Of a stretch of 55,582 nucleotides of DNA, positions 1 to 8,312 are shown one piece after another. The stretch comes from Candidatus Obscuribacterium magneticum (GTDB lineage Bacteria; Elusimicrobiota; Elusimicrobia; F11): assembly GCA_020523905.1 (NCBI GenBank), contig JAJAPZ010000014.1, positions 1 through 55,582 on the forward strand. Reading direction: 5' to 3'. The number at the start of each line of letters is the position of its first letter. The stretch's first letter is position 1. The translations under genes were made by a program, and so were the position numbers. Below the pieces are notes generated by a model. That model was not told where the DNA came from and did not search any database. It worked only from the letters and a program-made list of their open reading frames with translations.

Positions 1-177
1 CCCAAGGTGGCTGATGAAATCAGGAAGACGCTCAAGCTTTTAAAGATTGATTTTGATGCCAATCCCATTCATCAAGCGCTTGTGCGCGCCATCCGCCGGC
101 TCTTGGAGAGAAAGAGCCACGAAGGGATTACGGAACTGATCACGCAAGCGGCACGGGAGCGGCGGTTTTTGGGGTGA
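1..177 (+). CDS. C-terminal 58 residues of an unidentified protein (cut by window edge)
   Basis: An open frame runs from the first base to a TGA at 175-177. Its start lies outside the window. The visible part is a charged, mostly helical tail ending ARERRFLG. I do not recognise the family. It lies 112 bases upstream of the gnd start and on the same strand, with a palindromic element between, so it may belong to the pentose phosphate operon, but that is only position. Confidence 0.5.
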   Translation, partial: PKVADEIRKTLKLLKIDFDANPIHQALVRAIRRLLERKSHEGITELITQAARERRFLG

Positions 178-183
178 TTGCCG

Positions 184-260
184 AGCCGTCATTCCTGCGA
201 AAGCGGGAATCCAGGACGTGAACACCGGACTGGATTCCCGCTTTCGCAGGAATGACGGCT
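184..260. repeat. Palindromic element, class A (conserved loop)
   Basis: Two perfect 30-base arms (184-213 and 231-260) flank a 17-base centre that contains CGTGAACACCGG. Each arm holds the sub-hairpin core CCTGCGAAAGCGGG. It sits between the edge gene and gnd. The same centre with different arms recurs at 1278, 4849, 27429, 28485, 36705 and (reversed) 52994. Confidence 0.9.
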
Positions 261-289
261 TGTGTGGGAATGACGAAGGAGGAAACATC

Positions 290-1264
290 ATGCAAATCGG
301 GTTAATTGGTTTGGGTCGGATGGGCATGAACATGGCCCGGCGGCTTTTACGGGCCAAGCACGAGGTTGTCGTTTTTAACCGGACGTTGGAGAAAGTGGAT
401 TTGATCAGCAAGGAAGGGGCGGTGGGGACGAGATCCCTGGAAGAGTTTGTTCAAAAGCTTAAAGCACCGCGGGTGGCCTGGCTCATGTTGCCGGCAGGGC
501 AGACTTTAGACGACCATATCGAAAAGCTGGGCGCCCTTCTGGAAAAAGGGGACATCGTCATCGATGGGGGCAACAGCTATTACAAGGATGATCTGCGTCA
601 CGCCGAAGCGCTCAAGAAGAAAGGGATTCGGTATTTGGACGCCGGCGTGTCCGGCGGAATTTGGGGCCTGAAAAACGGCTATTGCTCCATGGTGGGAGGA
701 GAGAAAAAGGATTTTGATACGATCGAGCCCCTCCTCAAAGATTTGGCTCCCAAAGACGGCTATTTCTATTGCGGTCCGACCGGGGCGGGCCACTACGTCA
801 AAATGGTGCACAACGGGATTGAATACGGCCTCATGCAGGCGTATGCCGAAGGGTTGGAGCTTCTGAAGGCCTCGCCCTATGATCTGGATCTCAAAAAGAT
901 CGCCGATTTGTGGAATCATGGCAGTGTGGTGCGCTCCTGGCTGTTGGAGCTGGCCGCGGAAGCCCTGGCCGAGGATCCTCAATTGGCCTCTTTGTCCGGT
1001 TATGTCGAGGATTCAGGGGAAGGGCGCTGGACGGCGAAAGAGGCGATCGATCGGGGTGTGGCGGCCCCCGTCATCTCGATGGCGCTTTATCAACGTTTCC
1101 TGTCGCGGGAGAAAGACACTTTTGGCAATAAAGTGTTGGCGGCCCTCCGGAATAAATTCGGCGGCCACGAAGTGGTGAAAGAGGCCGAGGCGCTTCGACA
1201 AGCGGGCGCAGGAGCGGGAGGCGTTGAAGCCGCCCATGGTCAGAAGGGTGTCAAGCCGCGATGA
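290..1264 (+). CDS. gnd: 6-phosphogluconate dehydrogenase, decarboxylating (short, NAD-type)
   Basis: It oxidises and decarboxylates 6-phosphogluconate to ribulose 5-phosphate in the cytoplasm, third step of the oxidative pentose phosphate pathway. The 324-residue product begins with the dinucleotide-binding motif GLGRMG (residues 7-12) and carries DGGNS, GVSGG and the catalytic KMVHNGIEYG stretch (K171, N175). Its length fits the short YqeC/GndA-like family, often NAD-dependent, rather than the 470-residue NADP type. The start is chosen at 290 because AAGGAGG (276-282) precedes it by 7 bases. The frame stays open further upstream only because it runs through a palindromic element. zwf follows on the same strand, so the two oxidative enzymes are adjacent. 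The C-terminal 20 or so residues are rich in Gly/Ala and look unstructured. Confidence 0.95.
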   Translation: MQIGLIGLGRMGMNMARRLLRAKHEVVVFNRTLEKVDLISKEGAVGTRSLEEFVQKLKAPRVAWLMLPAGQTLDDHIEKLGALLEKGDIVIDGGNSYYKDDLRHAEALKKKGIRYLDAGVSGGIWGLKNGYCSMVGGEKKDFDTIEPLLKDLAPKDGYFYCGPTGAGHYVKMVHNGIEYGLMQAYAEGLELLKASPYDLDLKKIADLWNHGSVVRSWLLELAAEALAEDPQLASLSGYVEDSGEGRWTAKEAIDRGVAAPVISMALYQRFLSREKDTFGNKVLAALRNKFGGHEVVKEAEALRQAGAGAGGVEAAHGQKGVKPR

Positions 1265-1277
1265 AAAAGTTGATGAA

Positions 1278-1398
1278 CCGTCATTCCGGCGAAAGCCGGA
1301 ATCCAGTACGTGAACACCGTACTGGACCGTGTCACGGAACGGTCCCGTCGATTATTTCAATTATCGAAACGGGATTCCCGCTTTCGCCGGAATGACGG
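1278..1398. repeat. Palindromic element, composite form
   Basis: Outer arms match the CGTCATTCCGGCGAAAGCCGG class and the left half carries the ACGTGAACACCG centre. It is enlarged by an inserted segment (about 1324-1372) containing GTGTCACGGAACGGTCCCGT and a near-palindromic TCGAT...ATCGA stretch. The same inserted segment occurs in the element at 27529-27648. It lies between gnd and zwf. Confidence 0.85.
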
Positions 1399-1407
1399 TG
1401 CTAAAAG

Positions 1408-2943
1408 ATGTCGTCACCCCTTGTCGTCTCTAAAGTTTACACCAAAGAAGAGCTCTGCCTTTTCGAGCGCATTCCCCGGCCGTGCGCCATCGTCGTTTTC
1501 GGCGCCTCAGGGGATCTGGCCCACCGGAAGCTTTTCCCCGCCCTTTTTTATCTCTATGAGCAGAATCTGCTCCCCAAGGCGTTCTATATCTTGGGGGCAG
1601 CCCGCACCGCGATGACGATGGAGGCCTTCCGGGAAGGTTTGCGGAAGAACCTGCCGAAGGCGGCCTCCTCCGAGAGCCTCGAGAAATTCCTCCATCGGTG
1701 CCATTACTTGGCCGGATCTTATTCGGCCCCCGGCACCTATGCCTCGATCCAAAAAACCCTTTTGAAATTCGACAAGGAATTCAACGTGTCTCCGCGCCGC
1801 CTGTATTATTTGTCGACTCCACCGGAGGTGTTTGAAGACATTCTTGAAAACCTGGGGACGTCCGGACTGGCGGCGTGTAAGGAGACCGGAACCGGTTGCG
1901 CCGCCGTGGTGGTGGAGAAGCCGTTCGGCCACTCCTTGGCGTCGGCCCGCGACCTGAACGAAAAAATGAAAAAAGTTCTCCGGGAAGAGCAGATCTACCG
2001 CATCGACCACTATTTGGCCAAAGAGACCGTCCAGAACATTCTCATGTTCCGGTTCGCCAACATTCTTTTTGAGCCGGTGTGGAACCGAAATTACATCGAC
2101 CATGTTCAGATTTCGGCGTTGGAGCGGCTGGGGGTGGAGCACCGGGCGGGCTACTACGACCGCGCCGGGGTGGTCCGGGATATGTTGCAAAACCACATGC
2201 TCCAGTTGATGGCCTTGATCGCAATGGAGCCTCCGACCAGCCTGGAGGCGGATGCCGTCCGGGACAAACGAATTGACGTCTTCCGGTCTCTCAAAACCTT
2301 TTCTCCGAAGGAGGTGGCCTCCCAAACGGTTTGCTCTCAGTATGCCGCTGGCTCGATTGACGGCAAGCCGGTGGCGGGCTACCGGGAGGAAGCGGGCATC
2401 GATCCCCGGTCACACACTCCCACCTACGTCGCCGTCAAGTTGGAATTGGACGACTGGCGCTGGAAAGGGGTTCCGTTTTACATCCGGACCGGAAAAAGGA
2501 TGGGGCCACATCGTGTGGAGATCGCCGTTCATTTCAAGCACGTGCCGACCTCCATCTTCAAGCCTCTTCTGGCGGAGCAGCTGACGCCCAATGTCTTGAA
2601 ATTCCGCATACAGCCTGATGAAGGCATTACCATGGGATTTGAAGCCAAGCATCCGGGGCCAAAGCTGTGCATGAGCACTGTCACCATGGATTTCGGCTAT
2701 GAAAAATCCTTCGGCCTTCCGCCGCCGGAAGCCTATGCGCGCTTGTTTTTGGATGTGATGCTGGGTGACCAGACCCTCTTTGCCCGCAGTGACGGGGTGG
2801 AGGAAGCATGGCGGTTGGTCGACCCCATCATCAATTATTGGGAAGGAGAAAAGGCACCGCCCTTACCGGTTTATCCGGCGGGTTCTTTGGGGCCTACCGA
2901 AGCCGATGCGCTCATCGCACGTGACGGTCGGACCTGGGACTGA
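1408..2943 (+). CDS. zwf: Glucose-6-phosphate 1-dehydrogenase
   Basis: It oxidises glucose 6-phosphate to 6-phosphogluconolactone and yields NAD(P)H, the entry step of the oxidative pentose phosphate pathway. The 511-residue protein has the N-terminal nucleotide-binding motif GASGDLAHRK (from residue 32) and the active-site signature RIDHYLAKE (R198, catalytic His at 201). The usual Gly after the Leu is Ala here. Length is typical (about 490-510). It follows gnd with a composite palindromic element between them. No 6-phosphogluconolactonase gene is seen nearby. Confidence 0.96.
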   Translation: MSSPLVVSKVYTKEELCLFERIPRPCAIVVFGASGDLAHRKLFPALFYLYEQNLLPKAFYILGAARTAMTMEAFREGLRKNLPKAASSESLEKFLHRCHYLAGSYSAPGTYASIQKTLLKFDKEFNVSPRRLYYLSTPPEVFEDILENLGTSGLAACKETGTGCAAVVVEKPFGHSLASARDLNEKMKKVLREEQIYRIDHYLAKETVQNILMFRFANILFEPVWNRNYIDHVQISALERLGVEHRAGYYDRAGVVRDMLQNHMLQLMALIAMEPPTSLEADAVRDKRIDVFRSLKTFSPKEVASQTVCSQYAAGSIDGKPVAGYREEAGIDPRSHTPTYVAVKLELDDWRWKGVPFYIRTGKRMGPHRVEIAVHFKHVPTSIFKPLLAEQLTPNVLKFRIQPDEGITMGFEAKHPGPKLCMSTVTMDFGYEKSFGLPPPEAYARLFLDVMLGDQTLFARSDGVEEAWRLVDPIINYWEGEKAPPLPVYPAGSLGPTEADALIARDGRTWD

Positions 2944-3128
2944 AAATAGCGTAGTATCAATGGGTATAGTGGGCCGAGGGCGGTTTGAGCAATAGTTGGG
3001 AAAAAGCTGTCGGCAAAAAACTGATAAAATTAGACCCATGAAGAATGTGTCGTACATGAAATTTCAAAAGAAGAGCGCCTGAATACTTAACCATTGGTAA
3101 AAGTGGATTCGGTTGGAAGGAGATGACG

Positions 3129-3335
3129 ATGAAAAACAAAAAACAGAAACTTCTGGATATGACACCACTCTACCGGAAATTTGCGGGACATTTTGTGGCG
3201 CTTAATCGCTCTCGAACCAAAGTTCTAGGGACAGGTCGCACCCACCGAGAGGCGCTGAGGGAAGCCAAGAATCATGGGATTGAGCATCCGACCTTGGAAT
3301 GGATTCCCTGGGAAGGCAAGAGTTACTTGCTTTGA
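3129..3335 (+). CDS. Small DUF5678-like protein
   Basis: A 68-residue protein starting MKNKKQKLLD. GGAAGGAG (3115-3122) lies 6 bases before the ATG at 3129; another ATG at 3123 is too close to it. The core pattern (FVALNRSRTKVLGTGRTHREALREA) resembles DUF5678, small proteins of unknown function with a 'no escape from ageing'-type beta-beta-helix layout. It overlaps the next gene, a retropepsin-like protease, by 4 bases (CTTTGA), so the two are almost certainly co-translated. The family match is from memory of its pattern and is moderate. Confidence 0.65.
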   Translation: MKNKKQKLLDMTPLYRKFAGHFVALNRSRTKVLGTGRTHREALREAKNHGIEHPTLEWIPWEGKSYLL

Positions 3336-3751
3336 GAATTCTTAAATTTTTCTATCGCAGGTATCCTGCTTCACCACCAGGAATTCGTCCCGCCCGTTTC
3401 ACTTATCGCCCGGTGATCGACGTCACGCTCTCCACCAAAAAAGAACAGGTTGAATTCAGCGCCCTGATTGATTCCGGCGCAGATCAATGCACCTTCCCTG
3501 GATGGGTAGCGGAAGAATTAGGATTCAAAGTTGAGAAGGGAGAGCGGCGCTTATTTTCAGGAATTGGAGGCTCCGTATTGGCCTATCGGCATAAGACCAA
3601 CATTGTTGTCGGGAAGCGCCATTTTTTGACGGATGTCTTTTATTCCCACCAATGGGACGACATGCCGTTCGGACTTCTCGGCCAAGAGGGCTTCTTTTCA
3701 CGGTTTGCCATATACTTCGACCACGAGAAAAAACTCATTCATCTATCGTAA
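3332..3751 (+). CDS. Retropepsin-like aspartyl protease
   Basis: The 139-residue product, if started at TTG 3332 inside the stop region of the upstream gene, carries the aspartyl-protease motif ALIDSGAD (Asp 47, Ser, Gly) followed by FSGIGG and a second glycine turn GLLGQEGFF. This is the size and layout of single-domain clan AA (retroviral-like) proteases, which act as homodimers. An ATG at 3299 would also be in frame but would overlap the upstream gene by 37 bases. The overlap with the DUF5678-like gene suggests a two-gene unit. Its substrate is unknown. Confidence 0.75.
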   Translation: MRILKFFYRRYPASPPGIRPARFTYRPVIDVTLSTKKEQVEFSALIDSGADQCTFPGWVAEELGFKVEKGERRLFSGIGGSVLAYRHKTNIVVGKRHFLTDVFYSHQWDDMPFGLLGQEGFFSRFAIYFDHEKKLIHLS

Positions 3752-3831
3752 GGGAAGGAATTTGTAATCCTCCCTGCAAAATCTTGCAATCACTTTGTAA
3801 TACAAAAGTTGCTATATTTCGTACGTTCGTA

Positions 3832-6348
3832 TTAATGATAAAGCACCCCTCTCGGCACGGCTTCTTCCTGTTTGAAAGGTGGTTTCCAACGAAAGCTTAA
3901 TATCGCTCCACCGCCGCCGTCGAAATAGTCAATCTTTATCCTGTGGGGGCCCTTCGTCAGCTTGACCCGTCGGTCCTTTCTTTCGATCCCGTGCGTGCCG
4001 CCGTTGTCGATAATTTCATAATCATTCAAACAAAGCCGGGACCCGTCGTCGGATTCGAGGGCAAAAGTGTAGGTGCCATCGAGAGGGATATTGATGAATC
4101 CTTCCCAAACCATGGAGCAAGGGGTCGGAAAGGGCCTTTTTTGGTTGGCGTGATAGGTGAAGTTGAAATCGATTGAGTTTTCGTTGAATTTCCAGATCCG
4201 CCCGCTGAAATATTTATCACTATAAATCTTTTGTTGAAGACCTGTTTTTAAATCGGCAAGGCCGACGACGGGACGGGCTCCGGGTTTCAACTTAAGCAAT
4301 GATTCCATGTCAATGAGACCCTGTGCGGGTACGGGGGAAGGCGGCTGTCGTAAGGGATCGTCCTCGCGCGTGGCCAGGATGATGTAGTTGCCGGTCTTTT
4401 TGACCAAAGGAAACGCCTTCATAAATTTCTCTTTCGATGCGTTCAATTCTCTGACCTCATTGGGTCCGATCGCAATATAGTCCACCTTGTGGATTTTAAA
4501 GAGATCTTTATTTTCGGGGTGGAGAAACATTTGGCGATAGTCCTTTTCGATGGCGTTAAAATTATAGCCATGGGTCCAGAGCCAGCCGGGGTAGGCGAGA
4601 AGCACCTGCCGGCCGGTGAAATTGAAAAGCCAATTGTTGTGATGGTTCCCGGTCAGCCAAAGGGACTGAAGCGGGGTGTTTTTTTTGACCCAATCAACAA
4701 GGAGAAGCTCTTCCTGGGTGCAAAACTGGTATTGATGGAGTTTGGGCCGGAGGTTCCGATAGGCATCAATGGCTCCGGAGGCCGTCATGAAGGTAAAAAG
4801 CAGAATTCCAAGTATCATTTTCATGAGATTGATCGGTCTTGGAAATAACCGTCCTGCAAAGGAGTGTATCCAGGCCGTGAACACCGGCCTGGATACACTC
4901 CTTTGCAGGACGGATGAATCGTCGGGGGCCATTTCGGTGATAGGCGAAGGGAGCAAAAGAGCGCCGAGGGCATAAGCCGCCAACCCGGAGATGCCGAGAG
5001 AGGCCCAGACGAGCATTTTCGTGTTGTCCCAAACCCAGGGCTGGAATAAAAAGAGATTGACGAGCGCAAAGAGGATGAAGAAAGGGGAGAAAATAAGAGA
5101 GACGCCCCACTTTTCTTTCAGCGTGAGTTGCTTCTTGAGAAGAAGCCAGAATCCCAACAGGCCCATGAGGGGAGTAATCCCCCAGTTTTTGAACCAAAAA
5201 TAGAGCCATCCGATTTTCTCTTCTTTGGCGTACCAGCCTGGAAACCACCGCATGAACCGTTCCGATAGACCGCCTGTGACAAACAAATACATGAAGGGCA
5301 AAGCGAGAATAGCCGTGACGGTGAAAAGGAGCGCCCACCGTTTCAGATGGACGAGGATATGACTTTCTCGTTGAATCAAATCCGCGATCATCCAGAAAGG
5401 AAGAATCACTGACAGAGCGATGATCGAATGGATGTGCATGATCGGCATGTAGCCGAGAATAAATCCGGCCAAGATCAGCTTCACTATGTTTTTTCCCTCT
5501 CCCGTAGAAGTGCCAGGCTCCCTCTCCCAACGGGAGAGGTCTCCGGAGGCGACTCGCCGTGGCGAGGTTGGGGTGAAGGGAAGACGTATGATTGAATAGA
5601 TCAATACCAGCGCCGCCAACGCCAGTGGAAACCCCAGCTGAAACGCCCGCTGCGGGATCATCATGCTGTCGATCACGGAGACCCAGTGGATATGGAAATG
5701 ATCCATTTTCGTGTAGGTCGTGGGGGGATTGAAAAAAGTCTGCCAGGGTTTGGTGGAATGAGCGAAGTCTTTCAGAAAATAGAGAAAACCCAGCCCGCCG
5801 TTAAATAGAAATAAAAGTGAGGAAAGCATGGCGATTCCATCCGAGCGAAAAAGCTTTTTATAAAAGAAAAACAGGGCGCCGATGATGCCGAGACAAAAAA
5901 TGAAACTGGGAATCGTGAAGGAAGCGAAATAGGGAAGGCCGAGCCGTATAAGAACCGCCGATATCAGGTTGGCCAAAAAGGGGTAATGGAAAGGGGCGCC
6001 GATCAAGAGCGGGCTCGTGAGAGGGATCAGTTGTCGGAACGCCATGGCCGAGCCCATCGTGAAGTGGACCGCCCAGTCTCCCCACATGTTGATGTGGCCG
6101 AGGATCAGGTTGTGTTTGTCATCCAGCGTTATGGACCGACCCCAGAAGAAGGCGAAGTAAAAAAACCAGGCGATAAAATAGACCGCCAGGAGAATTCTCG
6201 ATATGCACGTCGCCATCCCCGCGACATCCGTCATCCCCGCGAAAGCGGGGATCCAGTTTTTAAACTTTTCTTTGAAGGAAAGCTTAAAGCCTGGATTCCC
6301 GCCTTCGCGGGAATGACATAGTCGTCGGATGTTCAGCCAGCGGACCAT
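3832..6348 (-). CDS. Polytopic membrane protein with C-terminal PA14 domain, carrying three in-frame palindromic elements
   Basis: An 838-residue product. Residues about 46-540 hold many hydrophobic segments of GT-C glycosyltransferase type (early GDWAVH and FHYPFLANLISA motifs). A soluble segment follows (LLVDWVKKNTP, YPGWLWTHGYN, KVDYIAIGPNE), then a PA14 domain at about 695-830 (SDDGSRLCLNDYEIIDN, GPHRIKIDYFDGGGGA). PA14 domains commonly bind glycans, so a surface polysaccharide role is likely. The ATG at 6348 overlaps the upstream GT9 gene by 16 bases. Three repeat elements are translated in frame: residues 11-41, 257-286 and 479-500. Translation might instead begin at Met39 or Met45, after the first element, just ahead of the first membrane helix. 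Confidence 0.8.
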   Translation of the reverse strand: MVRWLNIRRLCHSREGGNPGFKLSFKEKFKNWIPAFAGMTDVAGMATCISRILLAVYFIAWFFYFAFFWGRSITLDDKHNLILGHINMWGDWAVHFTMGSAMAFRQLIPLTSPLLIGAPFHYPFLANLISAVLIRLGLPYFASFTIPSFIFCLGIIGALFFFYKKLFRSDGIAMLSSLLFLFNGGLGFLYFLKDFAHSTKPWQTFFNPPTTYTKMDHFHIHWVSVIDSMMIPQRAFQLGFPLALAALVLIYSIIRLPFTPTSPRRVASGDLSRWEREPGTSTGEGKNIVKLILAGFILGYMPIMHIHSIIALSVILPFWMIADLIQRESHILVHLKRWALLFTVTAILALPFMYLFVTGGLSERFMRWFPGWYAKEEKIGWLYFWFKNWGITPLMGLLGFWLLLKKQLTLKEKWGVSLIFSPFFILFALVNLFLFQPWVWDNTKMLVWASLGISGLAAYALGALLLPSPITEMAPDDSSVLQRSVSRPVFTAWIHSFAGRLFPRPINLMKMILGILLFTFMTASGAIDAYRNLRPKLHQYQFCTQEELLLVDWVKKNTPLQSLWLTGNHHNNWLFNFTGRQVLLAYPGWLWTHGYNFNAIEKDYRQMFLHPENKDLFKIHKVDYIAIGPNEVRELNASKEKFMKAFPLVKKTGNYIILATREDDPLRQPPSPVPAQGLIDMESLLKLKPGARPVVGLADLKTGLQQKIYSDKYFSGRIWKFNENSIDFNFTYHANQKRPFPTPCSMVWEGFINIPLDGTYTFALESDDGSRLCLNDYEIIDNGGTHGIERKDRRVKLTKGPHRIKIDYFDGGGGAILSFRWKPPFKQEEAVPRGVLYH
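4849..4913. repeat. Palindromic element, conserved loop with divergent stem, inside a CDS
   Basis: Two perfect 28-base arms (4849-4876, 4886-4913) surround the 9-base loop GTGAACACC. The loop is that of the class A elements, but the stem (for example GGAGTGTATCC) is clearly different while remaining fully self-complementary. It lies in frame in the PA14 membrane protein, between two membrane segments, and encodes a peptide containing VFTAWIHSFAG. Confidence 0.92.
5493..5580. repeat. Palindromic element, CTCTCCC class, inside a CDS
   Basis: The segment contains CCCTCTCCCAACGGGAGAGG and related inverted copies, ending TTGGGGTGAAGGG. It is an imperfect relative of the element at 32530-32630. 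It is read through in frame in the PA14 membrane protein, giving a charged loop (residues about 257-286) unlike the surrounding hydrophobic sequence. Confidence 0.8.
6228..6317. repeat. Palindromic element, CGTCAT class, at the 5' end of a CDS
   Basis: Arms CCGTCATCCCCGCGAAAGCGGGG and its inverted partner flank a centre of about 35 bases that is itself partly self-complementary (TTAAACTTTTC...AAGCTTAAA). It encodes residues 11-41 of the 838-residue PA14 membrane protein if that protein starts at 6348. Confidence 0.85.
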
Positions 6349-7496
6349 GTGGTAAAGAGGGCGTTTTTCCCGTCGACGTTGATATCTCGGTTAAATAATT
6401 TCTTGATGCACATGTTGTTTCCCCGGCAAGGCGGCGTTTCCGTCACGTGAATGCAGGGAGAGCAATGGATTTTTTCGTAATGGACTTCTTCTTCTAAATC
6501 GGCGATGGGTTTGAGGCGGGTGTGGGGGCTGGTGGGACCCCAAAAGGACACGCCCCTTTTTCCCAGAAGTCGGGCGAAATGAAGGAGGGAAGAGTCGATC
6601 CCCCAAAATTCGTCCGCGTTTCGGATGAAGGCGAGAGAATCCTCCAATTTAAAGAGACCGCAAAAATTGGTAATGGTGAAGGTCGGGAAGGCCGCTTTCA
6701 ATTCGCCGATGATTTGATCCGCCGCGTCTTTGTCGCGAGTGGAGCCAAGAAAAGTGAGTCGCCGCGGCCGTCCGTCCGCCGCTCTCTTTTGAAGAGTGCG
6801 GAGCCATTCGGAGGGTTTCAGCATCCGTTCCATACCAAATTCAGAGCAGGCGTGCCCCACCGCAATGCCTCCTTCTTGTCTGGCTCGGAGGGGGAGCCCT
6901 TTCAGCAACAGCTCCCGGCATTCGGTGATGTTTGCCGGCGTCGCCCCCACGAGATACGCCATCTGTTCGTAAAAGAGATAGACGCCGGAGGCGCGGTTGA
7001 AATAGACCAGGTGCGTGTGGATGTTCTGCCGCCAGAAAATGTTTTCCAGATAGAAACCGAAACGGTTTCTCGCCATCGTGAACAGGGAAAACAATGTGGA
7101 GAGGCGGCTGTACACTTCCAAATCGATCACCGTGTCGGCGAACGCGCATTTTAGAAGGGCCCAAAGCCCTGTTCCCGAAAGAGAAAGGAACGAGCCGTCG
7201 TTGATGATGACGATTTGATCAAAAACACCGAGGAGCTCAGCAAACGGCCGGACGGCGGGTGTCGTCACGAGGATCAGGCGCGCCTGCGGGAATTTTTTTC
7301 GGATCCCGAGAAGGGCGGGGAAGGCGATGACGAGGCTCCCGCCTCCCACGAGCTTCAGAAAAACAATCCGCCCTTGAGGGGTGGGGGAGTGGTCCCTTTT
7401 CAACAGTTTTCCCAAAAGGATCACGACGGGTTTGATCAGGAAGATCAAAAGCCCCCCCGCGTAATAGTCGATGATTTTCTTAGCTTTAAGCTGCAT
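6333..7496 (-). CDS. Glycosyltransferase family 9 (heptosyltransferase-like)
   Basis: A 387-residue protein of the ADP-heptose:LPS heptosyltransferase fold. It has an N-terminal region with GRIVFLKLVGGGSLVIAFPALLGIRKKFP and the C-terminal donor-binding region FIRNADEFWGIDSSLLHFA followed by WGPTSP, both typical of GT9. A cysteine-rich tail (CSPC, C, C) follows. It would transfer a sugar to a lipid-linked or core glycan at the cytoplasmic membrane face. It overlaps the methyltransferase gene upstream by 11 bases and the PA14 protein downstream by 16, forming one operon. The sugar and acceptor cannot be told from sequence. Confidence 0.85.
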   Translation of the reverse strand: MQLKAKKIIDYYAGGLLIFLIKPVVILLGKLLKRDHSPTPQGRIVFLKLVGGGSLVIAFPALLGIRKKFPQARLILVTTPAVRPFAELLGVFDQIVIINDGSFLSLSGTGLWALLKCAFADTVIDLEVYSRLSTLFSLFTMARNRFGFYLENIFWRQNIHTHLVYFNRASGVYLFYEQMAYLVGATPANITECRELLLKGLPLRARQEGGIAVGHACSEFGMERMLKPSEWLRTLQKRAADGRPRRLTFLGSTRDKDAADQIIGELKAAFPTFTITNFCGLFKLEDSLAFIRNADEFWGIDSSLLHFARLLGKRGVSFWGPTSPHTRLKPIADLEEEVHYEKIHCSPCIHVTETPPCRGNNMCIKKLFNRDINVDGKNALFTTWSAG

Positions 7497-8307
7497 CGGA
7501 GGCCCTTTTCCTTATAAAGAGAAGACCCATTTCGCCGATATTGAAAGGGAGAGCCATGTTGGGAACAAGGGGGTAAAGGCGGCTGTGGTTGAGGCGGGTG
7601 TGAACGTAGTGATCGATGTAAAAAAGCACGGTCCGGAGGGGAACAAATTTTAATGGAAAGAAGCTTTTCTCCAAAAGAAACCCCTTTTTCTCCATCAATT
7701 CGACGAGTCCTTTCTTGGACCAATGAAATGTATGATCCGGCCTCCGGTGCGGCCAAAAGCGGCCCAGCAGTTTCTGTGACCACGAGTCCGCCCGCGGACA
7801 CACGATCAGGATTCTACTGGAAACCGACGAGTTCGGAACCATCCACTCCAAAAAAGCGCCCGGATCCTCCAGATGTTCGAAACTGTCGAGAAACAGCCAG
7901 AGGTCGATTTTCTCCGGCAGGAGGTCCGGCCTTCGGGAAAAATGAAATAAATTGTCTTTCGAAACTCCCATTTGAGCGGCGCGTTCCACGTTTTTATCAA
8001 TCGCTTCGATGCCGTAAACCCTCCTTGCGGTATGGATTAAATATTTTAACGTTGATCCGCTCCCAAAGCCCACTTCACAGACATGGCTGTCGGCGGGCAC
8101 CAAATCCAAGGGGCCGAGCCATGCCCGCAGCGTTTTCACCTTCAATTTCCCTACCGACGGGTCGTCGTGGTGTCGTTGGTCGGGATAGGATTCGTCGTAG
8201 GTGAACTTAATCGAAGAGGAAGACAGGTCGATGAAAGACCCGCAGGTCATGCAAATCCGCCTCTCTTTCTTTATGTGGGCGAAGCATGAGTCGGGGTGAC
8301 ACAGCAT
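7486..8307 (-). CDS. SAM-dependent methyltransferase (class I)
   Basis: A 273-residue protein with an N-terminal CMTCG zinc-knuckle-like region (other cysteines just before it) and a Rossmann methyltransferase domain. Motif I is VCEVGFGSGS, motif II the acidic IEAIDKN, and a motif IV-like stretch reads LWLFLDSFEHLEDP. This layout is common for sugar or glycan methyltransferases next to glycosyltransferases. The ATG at 8307 lies 6 bases after the stop of the upstream gene; an ATG at 8376 is in frame but would overlap that gene by 64 bases. The target is unknown. Confidence 0.8.
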   Translation of the reverse strand: MLCHPDSCFAHIKKERRICMTCGSFIDLSSSSIKFTYDESYPDQRHHDDPSVGKLKVKTLRAWLGPLDLVPADSHVCEVGFGSGSTLKYLIHTARRVYGIEAIDKNVERAAQMGVSKDNLFHFSRRPDLLPEKIDLWLFLDSFEHLEDPGAFLEWMVPNSSVSSRILIVCPRADSWSQKLLGRFWPHRRPDHTFHWSKKGLVELMEKKGFLLEKSFFPLKFVPLRTVLFYIDHYVHTRLNHSRLYPLVPNMALPFNIGEMGLLFIRKRASDAA

Positions 8308-8312
8308 AGGGG

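Noticed and set aside
40..411. Open frames that run through the repeat elements near gnd, on both strands, and the upstream extension of gnd to 218
   Set aside because: They are open only because the elements lack stops; gnd has a clear ribosome-binding site for ATG 290.
1507..2325. Long antisense open frame inside zwf
   Set aside because: A high-GC shadow of a well-conserved gene with no family motif of its own.
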